From assembly GCF_008065135.1 (NCBI RefSeq), contig NZ_CP042914.1, forward strand, positions 7,483,404-7,547,403: a DNA stretch of 64,000 nucleotides, read 5' to 3'. The first letter of the stretch is position 1; every line of letters starts with the position of its first letter. This stretch comes from Roseimaritima ulvae (GTDB taxonomy: Bacteria; Planctomycetota; Planctomycetia; Pirellulales; Pirellulaceae). A program made the translations under genes and the position numbers. The notes under the pieces were generated by a model. That model worked only from the letters and a program-made list of their open reading frames with translations, searched no databases and was not told the origin of the DNA. This document shows positions 44,877 through 54,007 of the stretch, in pieces.

Positions 44877-46217
44877 ATGGGGTATTCGATTTTTGGTCGT
44901 TTGACGCTGGGTACTGCACGTCGTTTTCGCCCGCGGCTAGAACGCTTGGAACACCGCCTGCACTTGGCTGGCGACCTGAACGTACTCGACGTAAACGTGC
45001 ACGACCTGAACCAGGGCCCACTCGATTCCGTTCCCGCCGATACCCTGCCCTTGCCAGCGGAACTGGCGGCCCCGAAAGGGCAAACGGTCTTGCAGCGGAA
45101 TGTGTTCGTTGACGATGGGCAATTCCTCGGTGCGGTGTCTCTGCTGACCACCCCGTCGGTTACCAATACGGGCGAGCTGGATTTGGTGGTGGCGACGCTG
45201 GGGGTGCACGACGGTGAGCTCGTTCGCAACACCCAGGTCGTCGATCCCCTGCTGCATTCCCAAATCATCGATCCCCCGTTGCACGACGCTCCAGCAACGG
45301 ATTTGCCCGATCCGACTCGGCACGCTTCCTCGCGTCCTGCAGCGGATCACCCCACGGCCGAGTGGAAGCCCGCCTCGCTGTCGACGGTCTCCTCAGAACC
45401 CGTCTCCGTGGCTGCGGCGTTTGAACAAGCAGTCGCGACCCACTACAGCACCGAATTGACGTCCGAATGGATCGACTTTAGTGCCAGGGAAGTCGTCGCG
45501 TCCATCTTGCAAGCCTCCGACTCGGGGGCCTCGCCGAGCTGGCGGTCGCACGCGTTCGACTTGCCGGAAGCGGTTACGATGTTCCTGGCCGCCGTACCGC
45601 AGCCAGACGATAGTGGCCTGCCCAGCCGAGAACGACTAACGACCGAGGCCTCCACTGCGGCGCAAGATCTGGAATCCGCCCTGCCCGCGACAACGTTCAA
45701 CGAGACATTCGATGTGGAATCGTTGCGGCAAGATCCACGTTGCTTGCCACAGGCTGTACCGCCCCAAGACGCTCGGGGATCGGAAGACGACGCGGTGATG
45801 CTGCTGGACGCGGCCACCTACCGAGCGTCCGATAGCGAACAAGACACAGGCAAACGGGAACCCTACCAACAGCTGGCCTGCCACGTGATGCACAGCGTCT
45901 GCAAGGCCAAGCTGATACCGAATCTGGAAGAGTGCGCCTGGATGGACGTATTGGTAGGCGATCCGATTGGTCGTCTGAGCATGTTGAACGGGTTCGATGT
46001 GTTCCATGAATTACAAACCGACTCGGTGGCCGAGCCGGCGACCACGTCCGACACCCACCTGCTCGACGTCCTGCACTATGGCGTGTTGATGATCGGTGTC
46101 GGGGCCGCGGGCCTGGTAATCCTGCGTTCCAGCCTGCCCCGCAAACGTAGCGACGCCACCGACGCCGTATTCGGCTCCTCGATCCACCTGGACGAAACCC
46201 TGGCCCCGCCCGCCTGA
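44877..46217 (+). CDS. LEPR-XLL-motif protein with C-terminal membrane anchor
   Basis: A 446-residue protein with the N-terminal pattern RFRPRLERLEHRLHLAGDLN, which resembles the planctomycete LEPR-XLL motif (L-E-x-L-E-x-R-x-L-L-A-G-D) found at the start of large surface or dockerin/cadherin proteins. Here the following region is short, acidic and without recognisable domain (VLQRNVFVDDGQFLGAVSLL, ELVRNTQVVDPLLHSQIIDP). A single helix close to the C-terminus (YGVLMIGVGAAGLVILRSSL) is followed by PRKRSD, suggesting a tail anchored with the basic side in the cytoplasm. GGAGG precedes the ATG. Its stop forms a hairpin with the stop of the convergent kinase gene. Function unknown. Confidence 0.75.
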   Translation: MGYSIFGRLTLGTARRFRPRLERLEHRLHLAGDLNVLDVNVHDLNQGPLDSVPADTLPLPAELAAPKGQTVLQRNVFVDDGQFLGAVSLLTTPSVTNTGELDLVVATLGVHDGELVRNTQVVDPLLHSQIIDPPLHDAPATDLPDPTRHASSRPAADHPTAEWKPASLSTVSSEPVSVAAAFEQAVATHYSTELTSEWIDFSAREVVASILQASDSGASPSWRSHAFDLPEAVTMFLAAVPQPDDSGLPSRERLTTEASTAAQDLESALPATTFNETFDVESLRQDPRCLPQAVPPQDARGSEDDAVMLLDAATYRASDSEQDTGKREPYQQLACHVMHSVCKAKLIPNLEECAWMDVLVGDPIGRLSMLNGFDVFHELQTDSVAEPATTSDTHLLDVLHYGVLMIGVGAAGLVILRSSLPRKRSDATDAVFGSSIHLDETLAPPA

Positions 46218-46230
46218 GTCAGTCGACTCA
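46215..46230. terminator. Short hairpin made from two facing stop codons
   Basis: TGAGTC (46215-46220) pairs with GACTCA (46225-46230); the first contains the stop of the LEPR-XLL gene, the second the stop of the convergent kinase gene. Too short to be a convincing terminator by itself. Confidence 0.35.
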
Positions 46231-48513
46231 ATTAGAGCTGGCCGGGTCGGTCAGTTCCGCGGCGCGGCGGCGAGCGTCCAAGGCTTCTGCCGGTTGCCCC
46301 AACTCCCACCTCGCCAGTGCCAGGTTGTTGTAGATATCGGCCGATTCCAGTCCTCGCTCGATGGCCCGCCGATAGGTTTGCACGGCTTGCCCAAATTCGC
46401 CTTCCTGGTACTGCATCCCGCCCAGGGACACATAGGCGGGAGTGAACGAGGGGTCCACGCGCATCACCTGCCGCATGTACTGCTTGGCCAGCTCGCGGTC
46501 CTGCTTGTCCCAACACACCAAACCCATGTTGTAGGTGGGCCAGGAGAAATCGGGCCGCAAGCCCACGCAGATCCCATAATGGATCAACGCCTCATCGGAC
46601 AGTCCCAACCGCTGACATGCGTAGGCGTTCCAGTAGTGCGCCCAGAAACGCGAAGGCGCGCCGGATTGACGTAGGGAAATGGAATGCTGAAACCAACGCC
46701 GCGCCGTCCGATAGTCCTCTTCCAGCGTGAACACGACCCCGTACAGATAGGCTTCAAAACGGTCTTCGACGCTGCGCTGCGCCGGCGGCTCGAAGGCGAA
46801 GGACGGCTGGCCAACGGAGGCCAATGCGCGAATCACCGACAACTCGCGATGCTGCGCTGGAAAACGTCGCATCACGGTGCTCAATTCTTGCTCGCTGGGT
46901 GCCGTCCGGGCAGCGCTTTGCAACACAGATACCAGCAACAGTTCGCTGATGTTTTCAGCCACGGCCAATTGATCCACAGCGTCCAGGTCGGCGAAGGGCT
47001 CCCGGCGCTGCCAGTCCTCTCGCTGCAGCACGCCATAGGTCCGCAGTGCGTTTTCAATCAATCCGGCTCCATCGGCGGGTGTCACCGAGGGCCTTGTCGC
47101 CACGCGAATCTCACCGAACTGACCACGAAACCGCTGTAGCTCGACGCGGGCGATTTGCGTCGACACGGCGGCCAACTGCTCGGCGGTGTAGTGGTACCTA
47201 CGGGGCGAGATGTACGGCAACCAGACGACCTGCGCCAACAACGATTCGGCTCGTCCCAGCCGTTCCGCTGCTCGTGCCGCCGTGCCATTGGTCAGCTCTT
47301 GATTGGCCGTTATAGCCAGTTGCTCGCAGGTCCGCAAACGGCTGCGTTCGCGCCACAACACGGTCCCCGACAACACCAACACCGCGGTAGCGGCCAGCAG
47401 TGCCGCGCTGAGCGAGCGGCGATGGCGGTGAGCGAACCGCAACGTTCGTTCGCGTGCACTTGGATTGGCGGCGAAGCGATTCGGTTGCCCGCGAAGCCAA
47501 CAGTCCAAATCCGTGGCGAACTGGCAGGCGTCCTGGTAGCGACGATTGGGGTCGGGGTGCAAGGCTTTGGAGAGGATCGCCGACAGCGCCGGCGTGATCC
47601 CGGCGATGGGCGGCAAGGGCGGCGGGCCGGACAACTGGCGATCAGCCAATAACTGAGCCACCCGGTCGGCCGACGCCCCCTTTTGCAGCGGCCGCCAATG
47701 CACCTGACCGGTCAACAATTCGTACAGCACCACAGCCAACGAATACACATCCGAGCGCACGTCGATGGCGTCGTGGGAAGCCGCCGCGACACCGCTCATG
47801 TAAGCCTGCAGCATCTGCAGATGTTCCGGCGACATGTATGTGATCGTGCCGCCGACGGTCTTTCCGGTGGCGTCTTCGGACAACGAAGCCACATTAAAAT
47901 CGGTCAACAGCGGCTGCCCCCCGGTATCGATCATGATGTTGGCGGGCTTGATATCGTGATGCAACACGCCGCGACGGTGCGCGTGCCGCAGCGCGTCGGC
48001 GACGGTGTGGATCAGCCAGACCGCGATACGGACAAAATCGCCGATCGGCAGCTCCCCCCGCAGCACATCCTCCGACACCTGCTCGGGCACCTTCACCGCA
48101 GCGGCCCAGCGAGCGAAGGCGGCACCATCAAAATCGGCTCGATCCCGCCCGGCCACCGCGCGAATCCAGCCCTGCAGATTACTCCCGGCCACAAACTGCA
48201 TCGCTAACAACTTGCTGGAACCCACAATCTGTTCGCGATAGACACTTACAATGTGGGGGTGATTCAACCGCGCCAGCACCTGCCCTTCCTGCCCCCGCGC
48301 GGGCGACACTTTGACCGCCACATAGCGACCCAGCGATAGGTCGCGAGCCAGAAACACGCTGCCGTGAGCCCCCTGCCCGACCTTGGAAATCAGCCGGAAT
48401 TCGCCCAGCGTTTGCCCTGCCTGCGGGGCGACCGCGGCGTCGGCCCCCTGCCCCGATGCCGGATCATCACCTCCAGGGGCCTGCGTGGTCGCGTTATGTA
48501 CGGGTGATGCCAT
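46228..48513 (-). CDS. Membrane Ser/Thr protein kinase with TPR repeats
   Basis: A 761-residue protein. Kinase domain ~45-330: ISKVGQGAHGSVFLARD, YVAVKVSP, HRRGVLHHDIKPANIMID, TDFNVASLS (DFN in place of DFG), and ITYMSPEHLQ. One helix near residue 390 (LSAALLAATAVLVLSGTVLW) anchors it in the membrane. The outer part carries a helical region and at the end TPR-like units (PTYNMGLVCWDKQDRELAKQ, AYVSLGGMQYQEGEFGQAVQ, DIYNNLALARWELGQPAEAL). Kinase-TPR proteins are common in planctomycetes and probably act in signalling via protein-protein contacts. The DFN variant still has the metal-binding Asp, so activity is possible. ATG 48513 gives a natural start. Confidence 0.9.
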   Translation of the reverse strand: MASPVHNATTQAPGGDDPASGQGADAAVAPQAGQTLGEFRLISKVGQGAHGSVFLARDLSLGRYVAVKVSPARGQEGQVLARLNHPHIVSVYREQIVGSSKLLAMQFVAGSNLQGWIRAVAGRDRADFDGAAFARWAAAVKVPEQVSEDVLRGELPIGDFVRIAVWLIHTVADALRHAHRRGVLHHDIKPANIMIDTGGQPLLTDFNVASLSEDATGKTVGGTITYMSPEHLQMLQAYMSGVAAASHDAIDVRSDVYSLAVVLYELLTGQVHWRPLQKGASADRVAQLLADRQLSGPPPLPPIAGITPALSAILSKALHPDPNRRYQDACQFATDLDCWLRGQPNRFAANPSARERTLRFAHRHRRSLSAALLAATAVLVLSGTVLWRERSRLRTCEQLAITANQELTNGTAARAAERLGRAESLLAQVVWLPYISPRRYHYTAEQLAAVSTQIARVELQRFRGQFGEIRVATRPSVTPADGAGLIENALRTYGVLQREDWQRREPFADLDAVDQLAVAENISELLLVSVLQSAARTAPSEQELSTVMRRFPAQHRELSVIRALASVGQPSFAFEPPAQRSVEDRFEAYLYGVVFTLEEDYRTARRWFQHSISLRQSGAPSRFWAHYWNAYACQRLGLSDEALIHYGICVGLRPDFSWPTYNMGLVCWDKQDRELAKQYMRQVMRVDPSFTPAYVSLGGMQYQEGEFGQAVQTYRRAIERGLESADIYNNLALARWELGQPAEALDARRRAAELTDPASSN

Positions 48514-48700
48514 CAAGATTCGCGAAAAGGGGCGGTGAGCCAAACACATAGCGCTGCAAACGCAGCAGACATTCTACGCCTCCGCCACCAAGCTGTCGAT
48601 TTAGCCGTCTCCCCCGTCTCCCCCGTTACCGCCGAGCGGCGGCGTGCGGCAGCCCAGACCGGCCCTGCCGAGCTTTCTTCTAATTCTTTAAAAGTTTTGA

Positions 48701-48730
48701 TTGACAACGGACTCCAAGCCCCCCTATCAT
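48701..48730 (+). promoter_or_regulatory. Probable sigma-70 promoter of the blaI-blaR1-like operon
   Basis: TTGACA at 48701-48706 and TATCAT at 48725-48730, separated by 18 bp, lie 41 bp upstream of the blaI start. BlaI-type repressors usually bind dyads overlapping their own promoter; no clear dyad could be assigned by eye. Confidence 0.6.
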
Positions 48731-48770
48731 CATCTAAGGAATTAAATACACCGTCCTAGCGAGCGGCTTT

Positions 48771-49169
48771 ATGGCGCGACCGAAATCACCGCACCCCACC
48801 GAACTGGAACTGGAAATCCTAAAAGTGCTATGGGATGAAGCTCCCCTGCCGGTCCGCACCGTCCGCGTTCGACTGGAATCCAAGGCCGGCCGCACGTTGG
48901 CCCACAGCAGCGTGATCACGATGCTGAACATCATGTTCGACAAGGGTTTTCTCAGTCGTGAAAAGGCCGGCAAGTCCTTTTTGTTTTCGCCGCGGGTGCA
49001 AAAGGACCAAGTGGCGGGCGGGTTTGTCGGCGACCTGCTGTCGCGGATGTTCGACGGCAATCCCTCGGCGATGGTGTTGAACCTACTGGAATCCACCGAC
49101 CTGGACGCATCGGAACTGGGTGAAATACGGAAACTGATCGCGCGCAAAGCCAAGGAACGAAAGTCATGA
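48771..49169 (+). CDS. BlaI/MecI-family transcriptional repressor
   Basis: The 132-residue product has the winged-helix of BlaI/MecI/CopY regulators (HPTELELEILKVLWDEAPLP, VRTVRVRLESKAGRTLAHSS, VITMLNIMFDKGFLSREKAG) and a C-terminal dimerisation part (GGFVGDLLSRMFDGNPSAMV). In relatives, cleavage or release of the repressor is triggered by a BlaR1-type M56 metallopeptidase. Its stop overlaps the ATG of such a gene by four bases (ATGA), confirming the pair. No beta-lactamase or PBP gene is adjacent, so the target genes are unknown. Confidence 0.92.
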   Translation: MARPKSPHPTELELEILKVLWDEAPLPVRTVRVRLESKAGRTLAHSSVITMLNIMFDKGFLSREKAGKSFLFSPRVQKDQVAGGFVGDLLSRMFDGNPSAMVLNLLESTDLDASELGEIRKLIARKAKERKS

Positions 49170-51952
49170 CAATGCTAGAGCTCGACGGTTGGCCCTTGCC
49201 GGCCCCTTCCACCAGCACACGATTGTGCCTGATGCTGCTGCATTCCATCTGGCAGTTCGGCTTGCTTGCCCTGATCGTCGTGGGCGCCGCGCGACGCTGG
49301 CCCAATCAGTCCTCGCAACACGCCTACCTGACCGGTGTGGTAGCGATGTTATGCGGACTATTCCTGTTGCCGGTCACCTATCTCGCAATCGACATGAACT
49401 CCTTCGAGGAAGCACCCCGCAGGGCCTTTACCGCGATCTCCAGCGAGGCGGCGGCGTTGCCCATTGCAGAATCCGTCAGCGATCAATCAACTACCGCCGA
49501 TGATCAACCACTCGTTGCCCACCGCGCGAGCGAACCGTCGGTTACCCGCGCTGCAGAGGCCGGTCCCTGGCGATCTCTGACACCCTGGGCGGTCGGGCTA
49601 TACATGACGGGTGTCGCTTGGATGTTGCTGCGGCTTGCCTTGTCGACCTGGCAAGCTCAGCGACTGCGGACGCGTGCTTCGTTTATCGATTCCGGTCCAT
49701 TACACGCATTCCTGCAAAGCCTTGCCCGCCGATGGAATCTGCAAGTGGTCCCGCAATTGGCGTTTGCCGAGCAAGTGTTGATTCCCCAGGTAGTCGGACT
49801 GGTGCGGCCCACGATTTTGCTTCCCGCCGCCGCGATGACGGGTCTCTCGCGGCGAGAATTAGAAATGATCCTTGCCCATGAACTGGCTCACGTGCGTCGC
49901 TACGACGTTTGGATTCACCTATCCCAGCGGTTGGCCGAAGCGGTGCTATTTTTCAATCCAGCGTTGTGGTTTTTGAGTCGCCGGATCAGTTTGCATCGCG
50001 AATACTGCTGTGACGAAATGGCCTGCCAGGACTCCCACAACCATCCCGCCATCGATGCCTCTAGCGAACCGCAGACCCGTTATGCGATCGCTTTGTTGCG
50101 AGTGGTCGAGCTGGCACAGTTGCAAACTCCAACCGCTGACCTCGGATCGCTTGCCGCCAGCGGCCGCTCACCCTCGGAGCTTCGTCGCCGGGTGGCCCGA
50201 TTGCTGGGCGAACCGCTGCGCGAGCCGATTCGGTTCACGCGCGGCGCAGCATTAACGGTATTCGGCGTCTGCCTGCTGTTGGCAAGCCCCGTGGTTTGGC
50301 AAGCCCGCGGGCAATCTCCGCAGCCGCAAGTTGCAGAACCGGACAACCCGGCGCTGGCCCCTGAGTTACCCAGCGTGCCCGACGCTTCCCAACCAAGCAA
50401 CAACACTCCGGCCACGATCACCGGGCGGATCGTGTTGGAAAACGGAGAACCGGCGACGACCGGGGGATGGATGTATTACGAATCCAAGTTTGAAAAGGGA
50501 AACAGTACACACACGACACAAGGCACGGACGATCGATACACGGATCAATTTTCCAGCAAAGTTCCTGCAGGCAAAATTTGGTTGTCCTATTTCCCCGACG
50601 ATTTCGCGCCCACTTGGGCGGGCCCCTTTGAATTGAAAGCGGGGCAAATTCAAACCGACGTAAATCTGGTTTTGAAACGCGGATTTTCTAGTTTGATCCA
50701 AGTCCGTGACGACCAGGGTGCGGCCATCGCAGCAGCCACCGTCAACGCCCAACCGGAAATCCACGGACACATCCATGCCCCGATCATCAATCAGGCGACC
50801 GACGACAACGGGAACCTACGACTGAACCACCTTGCGGAAACGCGTTACACCCTCCGCATCCAGGCTCCCGGTTATCAACCCCTGCGAACCGAACCGCTTG
50901 ACGTCGCTCCCAACAAGACGCTGGTCCTGACGATGCTGCGTGCCCCAGCGACCACAGGCCTTGTGCTGAACGCCGATGGCACTCCGGCAGCGAAAGCCAA
51001 ACTGCGAATGGTGAATGAACTGACCCAAGACGGTCGCGGCGTAGGCTATGCAGGATCCGATCCTGGATTCTGGGGACGTGTGGTCACCACGGCGAACTCA
51101 CAGGGCGAATTCAAACTGGAGCAGTTGACTCCCGGATCCAAATACCTGTTTGTGATTGAAACTCAGGATGGGGCGCGGGCCGCCGTGCAGGACCTAGTTG
51201 CTGGCAGACAGGACGTGCGAATTACGGTACCGCCACGTCGAGACCTGATCATCCGTGTCAAAGGGGACCCCAGCACGCTGTTCCAACTTCCCGACAAACT
51301 CCGCGCCAGCGTGCGACAACGGATCCGGTCAAAGCACAGCAACTTGCTGGGCGGCAGCGCCGAGATCCACATCGACGAAAAAGGTGGCACGGCGGTCTTT
51401 CGGGGCCTCATCGCGGACCTAAACCCCGACGTGTCGTCGCAAGAAATTTCCGTCCAACTGCGCGGCGCCGGCAGCTTAAAGCAAACCGTGGAGATGGACC
51501 CGCAACGCGATACGCTCGTCGAATTTGAAATTTCAGAGGGCGATGTGGAGTACACGCAGACCAACATCAACGAATCGGATCGCTATCGGCTCACTCGGCT
51601 AGCCCGTGCCGCCGAACAAGGCCAAGCGGCCACGGTAAAAGCCTTGCTCGACGCCGGCGCCGATATCAACCAAGCGGCCGATGGCTACACCGCGTTAATG
51701 CGGGCCTGCATCGGCAAGCAACCGGAAACCACCAAAATTCTGTTGGAAGCCGGCGCCGATCCCAACCTACAACGCCACGACGGCCAGAGCGCGCTGCACT
51801 TCGCGGCCAAGAACGGCAGCGTCGAATGCGCCAAACTTCTGCTTCGCCATGATGCGGACACCAAAGCTCAGACCGCTTACAAGAACTGGACTCCACGCGA
51901 CTGGGCTCAGCACTACAAACACCAAGCGGTTGTTGAGCTGCTGAAGGAGTAG
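49166..51952 (+). CDS. BlaR1-like M56 metallopeptidase with CarboxypepD-like and ankyrin domains
   Basis: A 928-residue membrane protein. Residues ~1-390 form the M56 module: several helices (HSIWQFGLLALIVVGAARRW, LTGVVAMLCGLFLLPVTYLA), the zinc motif ILAHELAHVRRYDVWIH near residue 237, and FFNPALWFLSRRISLHREYC CDEMA. A helix (GAALTVFGVCLLLASPVVW) leads to the outer part, which has carboxypeptidase-regulatory-like beta domains (TITGRIVLENGEPATTGGWM, TRYTLRIQAPGYQPLR, TGLVLNADGTPAAKAKLR) where BlaR1 has a penicillin-binding sensor. The last ~120 residues are three ankyrin repeats (TVKALLDAGADINQAADGYT, TTKILLEAGADPNLQRHDGQ, CAKLLLRHDADTKAQ). It is translationally coupled to blaI. The TAG stop lies inside a hairpin repeat. 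Confidence 0.9.
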   Translation: MTMLELDGWPLPAPSTSTRLCLMLLHSIWQFGLLALIVVGAARRWPNQSSQHAYLTGVVAMLCGLFLLPVTYLAIDMNSFEEAPRRAFTAISSEAAALPIAESVSDQSTTADDQPLVAHRASEPSVTRAAEAGPWRSLTPWAVGLYMTGVAWMLLRLALSTWQAQRLRTRASFIDSGPLHAFLQSLARRWNLQVVPQLAFAEQVLIPQVVGLVRPTILLPAAAMTGLSRRELEMILAHELAHVRRYDVWIHLSQRLAEAVLFFNPALWFLSRRISLHREYCCDEMACQDSHNHPAIDASSEPQTRYAIALLRVVELAQLQTPTADLGSLAASGRSPSELRRRVARLLGEPLREPIRFTRGAALTVFGVCLLLASPVVWQARGQSPQPQVAEPDNPALAPELPSVPDASQPSNNTPATITGRIVLENGEPATTGGWMYYESKFEKGNSTHTTQGTDDRYTDQFSSKVPAGKIWLSYFPDDFAPTWAGPFELKAGQIQTDVNLVLKRGFSSLIQVRDDQGAAIAAATVNAQPEIHGHIHAPIINQATDDNGNLRLNHLAETRYTLRIQAPGYQPLRTEPLDVAPNKTLVLTMLRAPATTGLVLNADGTPAAKAKLRMVNELTQDGRGVGYAGSDPGFWGRVVTTANSQGEFKLEQLTPGSKYLFVIETQDGARAAVQDLVAGRQDVRITVPPRRDLIIRVKGDPSTLFQLPDKLRASVRQRIRSKHSNLLGGSAEIHIDEKGGTAVFRGLIADLNPDVSSQEISVQLRGAGSLKQTVEMDPQRDTLVEFEISEGDVEYTQTNINESDRYRLTRLARAAEQGQAATVKALLDAGADINQAADGYTALMRACIGKQPETTKILLEAGADPNLQRHDGQSALHFAAKNGSVECAKLLLRHDADTKAQTAYKNWTPRDWAQHYKHQAVVELLKE

Positions 51953-52017
51953 CCGAAGTCGCCAGACTTTGGACGTTATGGTACCCGCCCCATCCAAACT
52001 CTGGCGAGTTCGGCTAC
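51949..52017. repeat. Inverted pair of GCCA-loop hairpins (stems AAGTC/GACTT and AACTC/GAGTT)
   Basis: Copy 1 (51949-51972, plus) contains the TAG stop of the M56-ankyrin gene. Copy 2 (51994-52017, minus) differs in the stem by paired changes. Their outer flanks GTAGCCGA and TCGGCTAC are also complementary, so both can form one long cruciform-like stem between two convergent genes. Confidence 0.85.
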
Positions 52018-52033
52018 GAAAAATGTGGGCGAC

Positions 52034-54007
52034 TTAGTCCACGTATAGAAACTCGCTGCTGTTCAGCACCGCGACACACAACACCAGCAGGTTCTCGCTC
52101 CTCTCCCGCGAGGCATCGGCTAACTGCGCCGTGGCTGGCAGCAATTCTTCCTCGGCCGGTTCGCGGCCCAACGCAGTCAAGAACAATTGCCGGACGACCG
52201 CTTGATCGTCCTTTGCGGCTTCGGCATCCGGCTCGCCGACCGCCGCGGACGACTGTAACAAACGATCGCGCAGCGCTTGCGCGGCATCAAAGGCCAGGCG
52301 ACTGTTGAGCATCTGCAGCGACTGAATGGCGGTGGTGGAACGATGGCGGACGGCGCAGGAAGCGCCCGCATCAGGCCTGTCGAAAGCGTCAAAGATAGGG
52401 TACCGCAAATTCCGCCGAGCAAACACATAGATACTGCGGCGAACATGATCGGCAGGGTTTTCGCTCGCCTTCCAGTGCCCTTTTAGCAACGTCTTCAGCA
52501 GCTCCGGTGGCAGCGGCGGCATCACGCTGGGGCCGCCCGAGCGACGATCCAATTGGCCGCTGACAGCCAACAAAGCGTCCCGGATGGTCTCGCCTTCGAG
52601 CCGTTTGCGGGGGAACCGCCCCAACCATCGATTCCCTGGATCCGCTTCCACCGATGTCACGTACAAGCGATGCGCGGTGTCGTCACGCGGTTCGGCATAA
52701 CTGGCTTGCTGATACGCCGCCGACAACAAAATCACCCGATGCAGACGTTTGAGACTCCAATCGCCGCGACGCAGTTCGGTTGCCAACCAGTCCAACAATT
52801 GAGGATGCGAGGGCCCCGCCGCGATCACCCCAAAGTCGCTGGGGTTCTCAGACAAACTGCGGCCAAAGTGGTGCTGCCAAATGCGATTCGCGATCACCCG
52901 CGCGGTCAGTGGGTTCTGTTCACCAAACAACCATTTGGCAAACGCTGGTCGTGGATGCTCGACATCGAAAGCCACTTGAGCATCCGTGTCACAAGCGATC
53001 CGCGGCGGCGCGGGCAACAACTCGGGTCCCGCCCCATGCAATTCGCCGCGAGCGTAAAGCCGCGGCTTGACCGGCTTGGCCTGGGCGACCAACCGCAGCA
53101 CGGGTTGATCGCGCCGCATCACCGGCACCGCAGCTTCAAAAATCCCCCGCAGACGATAGAAGTCGGCTTGGCTGATGGCGTCATACTTATGATCGTGGCA
53201 CTGGGCGCAGTGCATCTGCAGCCCCAGCAAAGCCGCTCCCACCGTCGACGTCAGTTCGTTCATTTTGTCGTGACGCCGCAAGTCCTGCTCGTTGATGTCC
53301 GGCATGTCCGGCCCGGCCATACAAAACATCGTCGCAATCGCGTCCTGCTGGTCACCCGTCAGATCGCCAGCCAACTGTAAACGCACAAAGCGATCGTAGG
53401 GCATGTCTTGATTGAAGGCTTCCAGCACCCACTGTCGATACTGCCACGCTTGTTTGCGAACGCGGTCATGCTCAAACCCATCGGTCTCCGCAAACCGCGC
53501 CAGGTCCAACCAATGCTGGGCCCAGCGTTCCCCGTAAGCGGGCGAAGCGAGCAACCGATCGACCAGTCGCCGGTACGCATCGGGCGAACGATCCTGTTGG
53601 AATTCGCGGATCTCCTCGGGCGTCGGCGGCAGCCCCAACAGATCAAATTTGACGCGTCGCAGCAGCGCCGTGCGGCTGGCCGGCGGCAGCGGGCTGCGTT
53701 GCAGTTGTTCCAGCTGGTGCAAGACGAAGTGATCAACGGGAGTCTGCGGCCAATGTTTGGCTTGCACCATCGGCACAGCAGGTTGCTGAAGCGGCGTGAA
53801 GGCCCAATGTTCGCGGTCAAAGTCGGTGATCTCCGGCTCGGTGATCTCCGGTTCGGCGGCGAGAGCTAGCTGGGCGATGAGAAAGATCGTAGCTACGCTC
53901 GCCAGAGCGTGGAAACCAACACGGGTCCACCGTCTGGCGACGGTAGCTACGGGAGATGTCCACCGTCTGGCGACGGTAGCTACGAGATTTATTGGAAAAC
54001 CACTCAT
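52034..54007 (-). CDS. DUF1549/DUF1553 protein with a repeat-derived N-terminus
   Basis: A 657-residue protein. DUF1549 is at ~70-290 (HFVLHQLEQLQRSPLPPASR, YGERWAQHWLDLARFAETDG, CAQCHDHKYDAISQADFYRL). DUF1553 follows at ~370-640 (NPLTARVIANRIWQHHFGRS, SHPQLLDWLATELRRGDWSL, KRLEGETIRDALLAVSGQL). The NPCBM-like insert of the other copy is absent. The ATG at 54007 overlaps the stop of the DUF1501 gene (ATGA), which fixes the start. Codons 9-45 are three consecutive GCCA-loop repeat units, read as VATVARRWTSPVATVARRWT and then HALASVATIF; the last unit forms the front of the signal peptide (HALASVATIFLIAQLALAAE). Confidence 0.9.
   Translation of the reverse strand: MSGFPINLVATVARRWTSPVATVARRWTRVGFHALASVATIFLIAQLALAAEPEITEPEITDFDREHWAFTPLQQPAVPMVQAKHWPQTPVDHFVLHQLEQLQRSPLPPASRTALLRRVKFDLLGLPPTPEEIREFQQDRSPDAYRRLVDRLLASPAYGERWAQHWLDLARFAETDGFEHDRVRKQAWQYRQWVLEAFNQDMPYDRFVRLQLAGDLTGDQQDAIATMFCMAGPDMPDINEQDLRRHDKMNELTSTVGAALLGLQMHCAQCHDHKYDAISQADFYRLRGIFEAAVPVMRRDQPVLRLVAQAKPVKPRLYARGELHGAGPELLPAPPRIACDTDAQVAFDVEHPRPAFAKWLFGEQNPLTARVIANRIWQHHFGRSLSENPSDFGVIAAGPSHPQLLDWLATELRRGDWSLKRLHRVILLSAAYQQASYAEPRDDTAHRLYVTSVEADPGNRWLGRFPRKRLEGETIRDALLAVSGQLDRRSGGPSVMPPLPPELLKTLLKGHWKASENPADHVRRSIYVFARRNLRYPIFDAFDRPDAGASCAVRHRSTTAIQSLQMLNSRLAFDAAQALRDRLLQSSAAVGEPDAEAAKDDQAVVRQLFLTALGREPAEEELLPATAQLADASRERSENLLVLCVAVLNSSEFLYVD
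53889..53983. repeat. Three GCCA-loop hairpin repeats inside a coding sequence
   Basis: Copies at 53889-53912 (stem CGCTC/GAGCG), 53927-53950 and 53960-53983 (both CCGTC/GACGG). All three lie in frame in the first 45 codons of the DUF1549/DUF1553 gene and contain no stop in that frame. Elsewhere the family is intergenic. Confidence 0.88.

Noticed and set aside
45443-46007. Minus-strand frames inside the LEPR-XLL gene
   Set aside because: The plus strand has a strong GGAGG site, a motif-bearing start and a membrane anchor; the opposite frames have none.
51949-52017. Possible riboswitch or small RNA at the paired hairpins
   Set aside because: The pair lies between convergent gene ends rather than in a leader, and is a member of the dispersed repeat family.
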